Source: Adiantum capillus-veneris (taxonomy: Eukaryota; Streptophyta; Polypodiopsida; Polypodiales; Pteridaceae). From it: 64,000 nucleotides of DNA. Position numbers and translations under genes: made by a program. The notes under the pieces are model-generated. The model worked only from the letters and a program-made list of their open reading frames with translations, did no database searches and had not been told where the DNA came from. Below, in pieces: positions 31,793-43,298 of the stretch (position 1 is the first letter of the stretch; each line of letters opens with the position of its first letter). Location of the stretch: positions 69,641,503 through 69,705,502 of the forward strand of contig CM043957.1 in assembly GCA_014529385.2 (NCBI GenBank), read 5' to 3'.

Positions 31793-32754
31793 CTACGGAT
31801 CGTCTCCTTTTGTTGGTCTATTTAACATAAAACTCTTGTGTTTTGTGAATTTCTTGTTTTGCTTCTTTTGATATTTGGATGTGGTGTTGTGCAGTTTCAT
31901 CGGCACGTGACAGTTATATAATGATACATTACACATAGATAGACAACAAATATCCATAAACAATCTCAAATGGTGATTTTCTTGTGGATATGTGAAGTGT
32001 GTTGTTGTATGCAAATTCAAGCAAATGAATGTAAGTATTCTATATACCCTATATACCCGGTCTCTCATGAGAAAAAGTCCTTTACAAGATCTAGAATTGT
32101 GCTATTAATAGCTTTTGTTTGTCCATTGGATTCAAGATAAAATACTGATGTGAACTCAATTCAAGTGTCCAAATCATTAAAAAGTGTAACTGGAAAAACA
32201 TTAAAAAAATACCTATCTTGATTTAAAAACAATATATTTATGCATATTATGTTGAAAAATATGTGTTTAAGAAAAATGAGAGCTTTTGCTTGATTGAGAT
32301 GGTCCAAGTTATATTCTTTTATGTATGAGTGAGTGGCAAGTGAGTAACGAAATCCATGGGATGCTAAGAGAAACAACATTAACAAACCATATTGCTTACC
32401 ATGTTGTCACTTAAAGCATTGACACACAAAAAACTGTGCAACATTTGTATTGGAATCTTTTTGAAGGTGAGGCCAAAAGAATTGAGATTCTAATGTGTAA
32501 ATAGTTCCATGGTGCCCAATATAAGGTGGTTCATGGCATTTCTTTAGAACAAGTTTATATAATGGAGATGTAATACACAATCTCTTTTCATGATAAAAAT
32601 AGCCATCATGAAAATAATAATTTTCATGAATAAGACATGCATGATTATACAAATGAGCATAAATTTTATTGAAAACAGAGTCATCAACATAAGTATCAAC
32701 TATGGTTGAAAAATCTTTTGCTGACATAACAAAAATGCTCTTATTTGGTTTCAT
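31793..32754 (-). pseudogene. Element D: Ty3/gypsy integrase remnant
   Basis: The minus strand reads an H2C2-type segment (KCHEPPYIGHHGTIYTLES, then FFWPHLQKD and VCQCFK) at 32407-32580. Further left at 31793-32068 is a decayed integrase end resembling the FAYN..H..T..SPFEI..G segment. Stops and shifts throughout. It is collinear with the RT remnant at 36990-37570 once the copia element is removed, so both belong to one old element. Lineage uncertain. Confidence 0.7.
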
Positions 32755-33005
32755 GTAGCTTAATGTATCTGGAATCTTATTTGCATAATTTAGTTGATAT
32801 TGAATGAGTGAATGAAAACTTTAAATAAATGATGCCCACTTAATATATTGATCAGACATTGACGATTATGGAAGTAAATGATGAATGCTTTGCTGGACAA
32901 TTTTGATCAAAAAAGACAAATCCCATCAATAAATGTTTAAAAATTTGAAGCATGCACAATAACTAACAATTTTTTAACTCATAAATACTATAATTTACCT
33001 CATTG

Positions 33006-33287
33006 TGTTGGGGTATAGGCGTCTGTGCCTTGCCCGGCCGCCCAGAGTCTGGGCACCCACTGACTTGTATACCTTATACATAGCATAAGTGTATAGGGGG
33101 TTGTTGGGGTATAGGCGTCTGTGCCTTGCCCGGCCGCCCAGAGTCTGGGTGCTCACTGACTTGTATACCTTATACATAGCATAAGTGTATAGGGGGCTGC
33201 TCACTCTTTAAGTCTCCTCACCCACATCGTGTCTGTCTCCCCCTCTCTCTCTCACTCTCCGTCTGTGGTGCTCCCCGATCCCCTTCA
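33006..33287 (+). repeat. 5' LTR of the copia element with 96-bp duplication
   Basis: The LTR proper is 186 bp (33102-33287), preceded by a second copy of its first 96 bp (33006-33101). The CATTG duplication lies outside the extra copy, so the extension belongs to the element. The 3' LTR lacks it. Confidence 0.88.
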
Positions 33288-33289
33288 AT

Positions 33290-33301
33290 TGGTATCAGAG
33301 C
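33290..33301 (+). promoter_or_regulatory. Primer-binding site of the copia element
   Basis: TGGTATCAGAGC, complementary to the 3' end of initiator methionine tRNA, two bases after the LTR. Confidence 0.9.
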
Positions 33302-34474
33302 CATCAAAAACTTCATTCGAGCTACGGTTGAGGAGCTGCATTTTTTCAGCCCTCTTTTGGCAGTTTATGCTGCGTTTTTGGGCCGAAACGGAGGTTTTTG
33401 GCATAGCTTTCACACCCGGACTCAAATACATGTGATCCAGGAGTCTACCTTGGGGTTTTGGCACGCTCCAGATGCGCTCGTCATATCAGAATTTTAAAAT
33501 TCTGAATGCTGAATTTTCTGCAACAGTAGTTGTTTATTGTGTGTCGAGGATTCCACACATGGTTTGCTCTCAGATGTGAAAGTGATATTTGTTGCAAGTT
33601 TCCTCACAGGTGGGAGGATACAATGTATGCCTTATGTGGTTTGATGCTCAGGGAGACTAATGTGATTGCATTTTGAGCTCGGCAATGTATGCCTCGAGCA
33701 TGTTTTTTGGCAGTCACAGGTAGAACAGATATTTGTATACTAGATTTGCAGGTGTTTGCAATGATGTATGCAAAGTGTGGAGATTGGTGCATGCATTTGG
33801 AGTGCGGTTTGATGGGCTTTGGTTGCTCATGGTTTTGAGCGTGCAGCCAGTTTGGTTACTGGTTTTGTGGCCGTTTTACTGACGAAACTCTGGCAAAATT
33901 TTCCCAGGAGTTTTATGCGTATCATTTATGCGATCTAGGTAGAGATTGCGGGTTGCACTCAGCATTTGTGTGCGGTGTTCTCTGCAGGTGGGAGATTTGT
34001 GCTTGTGTATGCATCGATACCGCACATTGTGGGCTTGGTGATTAGCTCACGGGTTTGATAGGCGTACAGTTATCTTGGCACACTCACATGAGTGAGTATT
34101 GTGATGTATGCTTGTGTGGCTACGAGCTAGGTAGCCGGATTCGAGCACTAATGGCTTGAGGTTTTTTAGTAGGTTTCAGCTATAGGTTTACAAGTTTATA
34201 GGCAGGTTTGAGGGCTTATTTGGGCGTTGAATTTTCAGCCATTGTTTCCTCTTTGCAGGTGTCCATGTATGGCTCAGTTGTAGGCTGATCTGGGACACGT
34301 TTGTGACTTGTTTATGCAGCTGTTTAAGAGCTGAATTTTGGGGCTGTTTTGGGGCTGATTTGCAGCCATATCTTACAGCCATATTTGCAGACTTTTGTTG
34401 ATGCGATTCGAGCCAGTTTAGGGCTGATTTGGTTGACATTTGCTACTCATTGTTGGTTGCTCTTTTGCGAGCAT
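33302..34474 (+). other. Long untranslated leader of the copia element
   Basis: About 1.2 kb with no coding frame, rich in TTTTGGC, TTTGCAG and GTATGC words. Such a long leader is unusual for a 3.6-kb element; it may hold packaging or splice signals, which is not shown. Confidence 0.5.
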
Positions 34475-34928
34475 TATGGTTGATTTTTCATTTGACTTCT
34501 AGCGTTATGGTCTGACACAGTTTGATGGTGTAGATTTTGTTGCTTGGAAGGAACATATGCTTGTTGCATTGGCGGATTTGGGGCAGGATAAACCCTTGCG
34601 TGGTTTATCGGCGAAGCCCAATTCTATGGGTGATGATGATTGGCAGGATCTTGATGAGTTAGCCATGTCTACGATTCGTTTGCATCTGGTTGAGTCTGTT
34701 TACTGGCAGGTCTCGAGGGAGACTACAACTCATGCTTTATGGCAGAGTTTACATGCTATGTACGCGACATCCATGTCTACAGGGGAGTCTAGTCCCACTT
34801 CTATGTCCATGGGAGAGATTGATCCCACACGCAAGTCTCGACGGCATAGAGACTTGACATGTTGGCATTGTGGACATAGAGGGCACATTAGGCGTCGATG
34901 TTTCAGGCGTTTGAGACAACGGAGGTGA
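34475..34928 (+). pseudogene. Copia gag, damaged
   Basis: Starts ATG at 34475 but has a TAG eight codons later. Downstream, RYGLTQFDGVDFVAWKEHM matches the start of copia gag proteins. From ATG 34557 a 123-residue frame continues with DLDELAMSTIRLHLVESVYW and a CCHC zinc knuckle CWHCGHRGHIRRRC at 34860-34901. The Gag capsid part is much shorter than normal, indicating internal deletion. Confidence 0.75.
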
Positions 34929-34931
34929 CAG

Positions 34932-36329
34932 ATGCGTGATGCAGATTTGGGCACGACAGATGCTAGTGAGATCAGTACGGTGGTTAGTGAGTATGCTTGT
35001 GACGGCGATGTCACATTTACATCTAGCTTGTCTTCAAACGATCTTATGTCTACGGATTGCATATCGGATTGCACATTGTCTTCACATTTGTTACTAGATT
35101 CAGATGCTACTTTCCATGTCACATCGCATCGTGAGTGGTTTAGCACGTTTTCTAGTGGGAGACTTGGTTGTGTGCACATGGCTGATGGTTTTTTGTATGA
35201 CATTGAGGGTGCAGGAGACGTATGTTTGTCCTTGCCCATTGGTATGAGATTTACCCTGCGTCATGTGCATTATGTGTCAGATCTGAGACGGGATTTGATC
35301 TCAGTCAGACAATTACGGGATAGTGGATGTCGAGTATCGCTGCTTGAGCGATCTTTTGCGTTGCATTTGGGTTCGCTAGTGATTGCGAGAGGTGCCAGGA
35401 GTGGTACAGGTTACCCATTGCATGTGGATCACGCGAGAGACAGTGTTGTCTCTGTGATCATGCAGCCAGGTAGACAGCGAGAGAGCAGGCGAGTCTCTTT
35501 TGCTTGTGGGTTGCAGGATGCTTTGCATGGAGTGCAAAGTAGTGAGCTCGTTGTGCACACAGTTGGGGCACGACTTGAGCAGTCACACAGAGAGGTGACA
35601 GAGTCAGACATGCATGCTTTGCTAGTGACTGAGCAAAGCAGAGAGTCAGTTGTGCGAGATACTTCTATGCAGGATAGACAGGTAGAGCGATCTTGTTCTA
35701 GTGAGTCACGACAGGAGGACGCTGTGCAAGTGTCTATGCATACGGAGTTAGAGCATGAGAGCTCTAGTGAGTCACAGCACATTGAGTGGTCATGTTTGCA
35801 GTGGATGATTGCAAAGGAGGCTGAGATGTCAGCGATTATGCAGTCATTCCTTTCTATGCTCGACAGTGAGCATGGGGATATAGTTGTGCAGGATATGTCT
35901 TCCAGCAGACATCTAGAGCAGCTGGTTTGCTCTGAGGTTGAGCGACAGATTGATGCGTCTTTTGCGGACAGTCAGGAGATGCATGTGGCTGACACGCCTT
36001 GTCAGTCAGAGATGCCTATTGCCAGGGATATATATGTTGATGCATGCTCCGTAGAGCTAGCAGGGCCCACTAGCATTGCATCGGCATTCTGTGGTCTCAT
36101 GTATGAGATGTTGATCTTGAGACCGGATATCGTAGCTACAGTGGGAGCATTTGCAGTTGGGGTTGTCAGTCGTTTGTTGACTGATGATGGCATAGTGCAC
36201 GAGGGAGATATGCAGGTATTGCGTACATACTTGCAGTACGTGTGCGGTATGTCTGGTGGTGTATGGACTTACACGGGAGTAGGACAACTGAATGCACACG
36301 ATCACAGCCAGCCATTGGGCATCGGTTGA
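34932..36329 (+). CDS. Copia protease fused to unknown and RT C-terminal parts
   Basis: Intact 465-codon ORF, three bases after the gag stop. Residues 52-120 are a copia protease: LLLDSDATFHVTSHREWF, where the catalytic DSG is DSD, then VHYVSDLRRDLISVRQL. Residues about 170-370 are Ser/Glu/His-rich (ESSSESQHIEWS) and match no pol domain I know. Residues about 390-450 (CGLMYEMLILRPDI, VGVVSRLL, YVCGMSGGVWTYTG) resemble the segment between copia RT and RNase H (GSLMYAM..TRPDI..VGVVSR). Integrase, RT catalytic core and RNase H are absent. The open frame across the whole length is surprising for a deletion product. Confidence 0.75.
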   Translation: MRDADLGTTDASEISTVVSEYACDGDVTFTSSLSSNDLMSTDCISDCTLSSHLLLDSDATFHVTSHREWFSTFSSGRLGCVHMADGFLYDIEGAGDVCLSLPIGMRFTLRHVHYVSDLRRDLISVRQLRDSGCRVSLLERSFALHLGSLVIARGARSGTGYPLHVDHARDSVVSVIMQPGRQRESRRVSFACGLQDALHGVQSSELVVHTVGARLEQSHREVTESDMHALLVTEQSRESVVRDTSMQDRQVERSCSSESRQEDAVQVSMHTELEHESSSESQHIEWSCLQWMIAKEAEMSAIMQSFLSMLDSEHGDIVVQDMSSSRHLEQLVCSEVERQIDASFADSQEMHVADTPCQSEMPIARDIYVDACSVELAGPTSIASAFCGLMYEMLILRPDIVATVGAFAVGVVSRLLTDDGIVHEGDMQVLRTYLQYVCGMSGGVWTYTGVGQLNAHDHSQPLGIG

Positions 36330-36396
36330 GAGCGATTTTCTCTCGCCTTTTGTAGTCTTTAGACTAGGTTCTCTTGCTTAAAGGCACAGTCGCCTT

Positions 36397-36408
36397 TAAG
36401 TGGGAGGT
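36397..36408 (+). promoter_or_regulatory. Polypurine tract of the copia element
   Basis: TAAGTGGGAGGT directly before the 3' LTR. Confidence 0.6.
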
Positions 36409-36594
36409 TGTTGGGGTATAGGCGTCTGTGCCTTGCCCGACCGCCTAGAGTGTGGGCGCCCACTGACTTGTATACCTTATACATAGCATAAGTGTATAGG
36501 GGGCTGCTCACTCTTTGAGTCTCCCCACCCACATCGTGTCTGTCTCCTTCTCTCTCTCTCACTCTCCGTCTGTGGTGCTCCCCGATCCCCTTCA
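36409..36594 (+). repeat. 3' LTR of the copia element
   Basis: 186 bp, matching 33102-33287 with a small number of substitutions, followed by CATTG. Confidence 0.93.
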
Positions 36595-36989
36595 CATTGG
36601 ATTTGAACTTTTTTTATTCATATACAATGGCTAGATTATCTCACATCAACACAACTACTAGCATCAATTCTAACAAAAAAGAAGTCTTTAAAATCAAAAG
36701 TTACAAAATGGCACGTGTAAAATCATATTTGAGAGTCAAAGTATTTTTTACGTCGTTCAATTCAATTGAAAGATGTGGACTTTTTAAGAAGTTTATAAGT
36801 GGTAAAGCTATATATGAGAAAATTTTGAATGAATTTTATATAATAGTTACTAATCCAAGAAAAGAAAAATCTATGAATAGGTTGAGGTTTAGGCTGTTCA
36901 CTTTTACTTTAAGTCTTTTTATTAATCCACATGAATCTTGCTACTAGAAACAATGTGACATAAATATTCAATCTCATTTTGAAAAAGGA

Positions 36990-37570
36990 TCTTTTTTAAA
37001 TCCAAATAAAATATATTTTTTTGTAGTAGTTTAAAGACCAAATTTGAATGTGCATATCGTTCTTTCTCCCTCTTACAAAAACCAAAATGTCATCAAAGAG
37101 AACTACCACACATTCTTAAGAGATGCTTCAATAAGAAGGAATTTATCATGCATGAAAATAAGGCCAAAATATTTTTGAAACCAAATGGTATGATAAGGTA
37201 TTCATAATGGCCAAATTGTGTACAAAATATCATTTTGTGAACATCTCTTTTAAGTTTTCATCATACGTGCTTGCTGATAACCAGACTTGAGAGGTATCTT
37301 ATGTAAAATAGATGCATCACTTGACTTACCTAACAAATCATTAATATGAGGAATAGGAAATTGATTCCTTGTGGTGATTTTGTCAACTGTTGTATAGTCA
37401 TTGAACATGTAATAAGTTGCACTCTTCTTTTTTACTAACATCATTGGTCCATCACAAAGTGAACTACTAGGCTTAATTAAAGCCAAATCTTTATATTTTT
37501 TCAACTTGCGCTTGAATTTTATTTTGTTCAATTTGATTTTTGCAATATAGTACCCTACATGCTGGTGCAC
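36990..37570 (-). pseudogene. Element D: Ty3/gypsy reverse transcriptase remnant
   Basis: Minus-strand blocks in RT order: LALIKPSSSLCDGPMMLVKK, TTRNQFPIPHINDLLGK, ASILHKIPLKSGYQQARM (37250-37570), then the catalytic LFDDILVFV near 37080-37103 and a KIYFIW segment. Frames are broken between the blocks. Orientation and order agree with the integrase remnant at 31793-32754. Confidence 0.8.
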
Positions 37571-39250
37571 TCTATGTGAGTAACTCTGTGATATGGTCCT
37601 CTAGAGAATCAAGGTAATCCTCGAGGTGGGTTCTTCAACAAAACTATCTTTATACTATAGCAAAAATATGTCTTGAGAAGGAGGTAACTTATTCTTATGT
37701 GTTTCAATTTCATTGATAAAAACAAAATATTATTTTGTTATCCTTTCATGCTATCCTTTTAATCTGAGTGTGACTAAAAAGAAGTTTTAGCTCTAGCTTT
37801 ATTGCATGCTTGTAATCTTAATATTTTTCCTCATGTATGATAGCAGTGAGTGTATGATTTTTATAATCAACTTTTGGATGAAATAGTCTCTTCAAGACAT
37901 ACTTAAAAATAAATTAGTATTTTACACAATGCAAGAAGAAAATCTTGCGATTAAATGGAATATCTTAATTAATATTGTAAAATTTTTACCATGTTCACAC
38001 AATATAATTTGATGTTTTTAAAAATCTAGTTTTATTTTATAATTTGAGTTGGTCATATTCAATTTGTAGAAATGAAATCATCGATTCTTTAATCATCGTG
38101 CAACAATTTACAAAAATCATCACCAATCTTATTTCCCATGCATGGAAGAATATAACGGAGGAGTATGAGTACCTTTGTTATTTCGATAATCTAAGTTACC
38201 TTGTTTCTCATGATCAATATCATCAAAATTATTTACATTTTTTGTCTCCATGTTGTGGACTTGAACTTTGTTGTCTTGAAATCCCTCAATGAAGTGTGAA
38301 GAAGGTTTTGAATTAATTGTTGTATTCTACATTTGATGACAATAATAGTTTTAAAATTGGATTTGATGTTGTTCTTTTGTCCATTATGGTTGTTGTTATG
38401 ACTTTGAGGAGTCTTGTTCTTGTAATGGTATTTTTTTATCATATGGCTGGCAAATATAAAGGGATAATATACCTTGGTTTATCTCTCAAGATTTGAAGAT
38501 ATAGATCAGATGCACATAATGGAGACCTCTATTTTACAGAATTCTTTGTATAATCTTGTAAAACTTCATAAACTCGTGTTAAAAAAGGGAATAACTTTAG
38601 ACTTTTGTTTTTTGTAGACTCCCATGAGTTCATCAAGGGATCCATGCAAGGAGGGGAGTAACCTTTGCCCTTGTTTGGGTTTGATCTTTTCCTCTTTGCT
38701 CTACTTCTCCTCTCACGCTCTTCCTCATGGTACATGCATAACACTTCAAACTTAGAGGTTCACATTCTGCTTTTTATTCTTCTCAATTGTATCTCATGTG
38801 AGATTAATTAATTAATTTGGAAGAGTAGATACATATGTTGGCCAAAGTATGTATAGAAAAGGATGGACCCGATGCACAAGTTGAAAAACTCAAAGAAGAC
38901 CTCCAAAGAGTATCCGTAATCTTCAAAAAATCTAGAATGGTATAAAGAAGCAATTGGCGTATTTGGAGAGTCTTCTCACCTTGTAAAACCCCTCATTATG
39001 TGTGCATGCCGTGCACTTGGATTGTCATGATATTCATAGATAACTTGACACCAATTTTCTGCGTTCACCAAAAACTCTCCCCTTATGGAGGAGGTACCCA
39101 TAATGGAATAATTTCTTCCATCTAGTCAATTTATTGCTCAAAAAAGGAGAATTGGATGTGGGAAAAATAGTGCATAATCCTAGAAGAACAAGTCAGCTAC
39201 ATAAATCAAGCCCATACAACAATAATTGAAATCCATTTTATTGAAGATGA
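37571..39250. other. No gene recognised
   Basis: Probably contains the decayed gag-protease end of element D on the minus strand and the lost 5' end of element B on the plus strand; neither boundary nor an LTR could be found. Short frames (38233-38442, 38529-38744 minus) show only basic low-complexity sequence. Confidence 0.4.
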
Positions 39251-39254
39251 AACT

Positions 39255-39968
39255 ATGAGAAGGCTTTTAATTGAGATTATTAAGGAGCCAACACAAAGTA
39301 CGCATGTGGTACCAGTAAATGTACTCACACAATCGATGCAATCCAAAATTATATTCTTGAAGAAAGAGACACCTCATCAATTGCCCAATCTCAGAAGAAG
39401 AAGAAAACAGGAAGGAAGAGATCGCAAAAAGCAACGAAGTCAGACCCCAGTTCAAAGACCAACATAGGGACTAGTGACGACTCCATACATTTGAACGACG
39501 TTGAAGAGGATTTTGATTTAGGTGAATCCAAGGAGACTAAAACAACCACTAGGAAAAAAACAAACAAGAAAGATCATCATGAGCCACAATGAAGGCAATG
39601 AATCAAATGTGACCATACCAATCACTATCAAGGGATAAACTGTGAAGGGAATCCTTGATGGTGGTGCTGGGGTTAGCATTGTGACTAAGAATTTCTAGGA
39701 ATCTATGGGAAGACCTCACCTTGGGACTACAAACATAATAGTAAAGATGGCCAATGAGACTATTGTTAAACCTATTGGGATGCTAGAAGATCTCAAGACC
39801 AAGGTCTTTGGACACAAAATAAGGACTACCTTTATTGTTATGGATTTTTCCAAGCACACTATGTCATTTGAGATGATTGTAGGACTTCCTTTCATGAGGG
39901 AAGAAAAAATGGTGCATGACTGGTCTAAAAACCATGTCTACTTGCAGTTCCAAGGCTCTGGCATTTGA
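39255..39968 (+). pseudogene. Element B gag end and first protease
   Basis: 39255-39470 encodes a Lys/Arg-rich tail likely from Gag. The retropepsin-like domain spans about 39600-39968: VTIPITIKG, stop, VKGILDGGAGVSIVTKNF (active site DGG), then a flap-like region and MIVGLPFM with W at the end, as in Ty3/gypsy proteases. Two in-frame stops. It precedes RT as expected. Confidence 0.75.
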
Positions 39969-40734
39969 GTGGATCTTGTAACTGGTCGAGCACATCCTCT
40001 AGGAAACGGATTTATAATTGATCATAGATCTGACACCACATTTCACTTGGCCCCATTGCAGTATTGTTACAGATGTAAAATGGACACTGATGTTGGGGAA
40101 GATTCTCCTTATATGGATGTTCTACCTAGGATAACTGAGTCTGAAAATGTGGATTGGGTCTACCTAGCAGCAACCATAGACACTTGGGGAAATAGGGAAA
40201 CAACTTGGGTAACACCTGAGGGGGATGAAACTCATACCTTTAAATATGATGGGAGCAATGCATATAGCTTCTGATGACCTACCAGATAAGGGCTTGATTG
40301 ACATTGGGACCAGTAGCATCTCAAAAGACTATAGCCCACACGATTTGGAATCAGAATCATCAATTGAAATTGACTTTGAAGACAAAGAATCTGAGTTAAA
40401 TCTTGGTGCAAATATGGGGACAAACCATTCAAGGCCCAGTGGTACCCTAGTTGACAATCTATACAGAAGGGGAGAAGACACGAGTAGCGATTCATCTAGT
40501 GACTTTTCACTAGAGATCGGTCATAATCAAAAACTAGATTGGAAGAGTAAGAGATATAAAAGGCGACGATATCAAGAAAATGTGCGTGCTAGAATAAATG
40601 AAGAGAAATCTATCACAAAATGGCTTAATTATATAGGGGCATGCGATGCTCATTGGAAGCTGGTAGATAACTGGGGTGAATACCTTCAAAGCATTATTTG
40701 GTGTAGTCTACAACCCATTGACATCGCACAGTAG
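39969..40734 (+). pseudogene. Element B protease-RT linker
   Basis: Acidic, Ser-rich linker (LESESSIEIDFEDKESELN, SSDSSSDFSLEIG) followed by a Lys/Arg block. Two overlapping frames share it. No enzymatic motif; Ty3/gypsy elements often have a poorly conserved connector here. Confidence 0.5.
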
Positions 40735-40932
40735 AGGCTAGAGAGAAGCCAAAGTTGAGTTGTACCGTATGAAGACGACATAAATCGAGAGTTAGCCAAT
40801 AACAAAAGGAAGTGGAAGACAAATCACAGTCCACAGAGCAACAAGACTCCACAGACTTACACCCTGCACCTGATCATTTCAAATCCTATGCCACAGAGGA
40901 ACGTAAGGTTGTGTATATAAAGGCCCAGAGAA

Positions 40933-42330
40933 GTGACCTATCATGTAAGTAATGGAGTCTATGATGGTCCATCGATAGTTAAGGAAATAGAGTTAGCAGA
41001 CCCTGGTAAGGAGTCAAAACATGTTTTCATTGTCCAAGATCTGACAGAGACTGAGGAGTATGTACTTAAAGAACTTTTCAAGGAATTCAAGGATATAATT
41101 GCTTGGACGTATCATGATATGAAGGGTGTTCCACCTTCCATGGTGCAACACACAATTCCCATGAATAGCATGGCTAAACCAGTCCAGCAACAACCCCTAC
41201 CCAATGAATCCTAAGTATGCAAAGATTGTTCAAGAAGAGATTGACAAGCTTGTCAAATGTGGATTCATATACCCTATTGAGCACTCAGAATGGGTGTCTC
41301 CAATAGTTATTGTGCCAAAAAAGAATGGGAAACTTAGAGTGTGCGTAGATCTCAAGAAGGTCAATGCCGCCACTAGGAGGGTCCATTACCCTTGCCATAT
41401 TCAGAACATGTTCTTGAAAGAGTCGCAGGGAAGGAAGCTTATAGATTTTCAGATGGGTACTCTGGATACAAGCAAATCACAATTGCACTCGAGAACCAAG
41501 CTTAAACTGCTTTTATAACCGAATTTGGAGTATTCGTATTTTGTGTTATGGCTTTTGGCTTAACCAATGCCCCTGCTACCTTCCAAAGATTAATAAACAC
41601 TGCTTTTAGAGAATATTCCAGGGAGTTTTGCAAAGATTTCTTAGATTATCTTTGTGTTTATTCCTCTTGAAAAGAACATCCAACATGTTTACAAAAAGTG
41701 TTTGAGAAGTATAGGTTGTATCGCATCTCCTTAAACCCTTTCAAATGCCAATTCTGGGTTAAACATGGAGTCATTTTAGGGCATATAGTGTCCAAAAATG
41801 GGATTTCCATAGATGAGAGCAAAATTAAAGCCATTTCCAATTTTCCACCACCTACAAACTATAAAGCAGTTCAAAGGTTCATGGGCCATGTTGGTTATTA
41901 CCGGCGGTTTATATTAACTTTTGCCGAGATAGCTCGCCCTTTGTACAAGCTTCTTATTGAGTTCCACTGGACCGCAAAGTGTGACCATGCTTATGAGTCA
42001 TTGAAAAAGACCTTGACAAGTGCTCCCATTCTAAGAGTGCCCGATTGGAATGTAATTTTCCATGTGCATATTGATGCATTGAACTTTGCTATTGAGTGTG
42101 TTCTGGCTCAACCGGGAGAACATAAATTGGACTACCCCATTAGCTTTGCAAGTCGTCAATTAAATGATGCTGAGAGGAACTACACCACTATAGAGAGGGA
42201 AGGTTTAGTAGTAAAGAAAGTTTGCTACTACCTTCTTGCCAACAATTTTGTTTTCTATGCTGATCATCAAGCATTGTTATATCTAGTAATAAACTTTGTT
42301 CCACGGGAAGAATTACACAATGGTTGTTAA
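40933..42330 (+). pseudogene. Element B reverse transcriptase-RNase H
   Basis: RT starts with YVLKELFKEFKDIIAWTYHD. A one-base shift near 41205 leads to FIYPIEHSEWVSPIVIVPKK, KLRVCVDLKKVNAAT, then shifted FCVMAFGLTNAPATFQRL. The catalytic box is FLDYLCVYSS, where the second Asp of the YxDD motif is Tyr. Connection and RNase H follow: GHIVSKNGISIDESKIKAI, YPISFASRQLNDAERNYTT, FYADHQALLYL. Only one RNase H is seen, unlike element A. Closely similar in order and wording to element C. Confidence 0.88.
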
Positions 42331-42356
42331 TTCTTTTTTAGTTTGATTTTACCGTT

Positions 42357-43298
42357 GTGGTGAGACCCGGTAAAAGACATGTCATGGCGGATCATTTGTC
42401 TCGCATACCCAATGGTGAAGCCCCTACTGGAATTGATGATGAATTTTCCGATAATTCCCTATTCCTAGTCAAGACCATGCCTGACTGGAGTGAGATGATT
42501 GTGAAATTTTTAGTTAACGGTTTTTCACCCGAGGAGCTTCATAAGGATATAGCTAAAAAATTGTTAAAAGAATGTGAACCTTATTCTCTAATTGCAAGAA
42601 CTCTCCACAAGCTAGGGAAGGACAATATTCTTAGATGTTGTGCCCATGAGAATGACTATTTATACATACTGCAAGAAGTCTACATGGATATAGCCGGAGG
42701 ACATTTCTTAGGGGAACTAACTACTAGAAAGGTGTTGCAATCAGACTATTGGTGGCTTACCTTATTCAAGGATGCATCACTTTTTGCAAAAGGGTGTGAT
42801 GAATGTCAACATTACAAGATCACACAACGAAAGGATAAGATGCCCTTACATCTTGTTAAAGTGACTCAACCATTTGAAAAATGGGGTTTAGACTTTGTAG
42901 GCCCAATTAGTCCAGTAGCTCGTAACACTCAATCTCATTATATTATCGTTGCCACTGACAAGGCGACACGCAAGGCTCATGCAAGGTCAATTGCCAAGTT
43001 TCTCTTTGAGAACATTATTACGCGATTTGGTTGTCCCTTTGAGATTGGGAGCGACAATGGTACTCATTTTATAAATGGAGTGTTAAAGGAACTCACGACA
43101 AAATCTATGATAGCCCACCATAAGTTCACACCTTATTATCCACAAGCAAATGGCCAAGCCGAGAGCACTAACAAGACCTTAATTTCCATCTTGACCAAAA
43201 CAGTGGAAGCTCATCGCACAGATTGGGATTTGGAGCTGACATCAGCTCTATGGGCTTACCATACTTCTTACAAAGTGGCTATTAATTGTACACCATTC
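42357..43298 (+). pseudogene. Element B integrase, N-terminal part
   Basis: Open for about 314 codons. HVMADHLSRIPNGE is the end of the RNase H region. The H2C2 zinc-binding module is read from DIAGGHFLGEL to CDECQ. Catalytic D-D-E in GLDFVGPI, GSDNGTHF and NGQAESTN. Only one zinc module is present, in contrast to element C. The frame ends inside INCTPF where element C inserted (TSD 43294-43298). Confidence 0.9.

Larger units (their letters stand above)
33006..36594 (+). mobile_element. Small non-autonomous Ty1/copia element
   Basis: Flanked by CATTG (33001-33005 and 36595-36599). LTRs begin TGTTGGGGTATAGG and end GATCCCCTTCA. The 5' LTR is followed by TGGTATCAGAGC, the usual copia primer site matching initiator tRNA-Met. 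It encodes gag and a protease-like ORF but no integrase and almost no RT, so movement would need helper functions. Inserted into element D in the opposite orientation. Confidence 0.93.

Noticed and set aside
32995-33204. 69-codon minus-strand frame with internal repeat, similar to one at 36359-36595
   Set aside because: It is the antisense of the copia LTR and its duplication.
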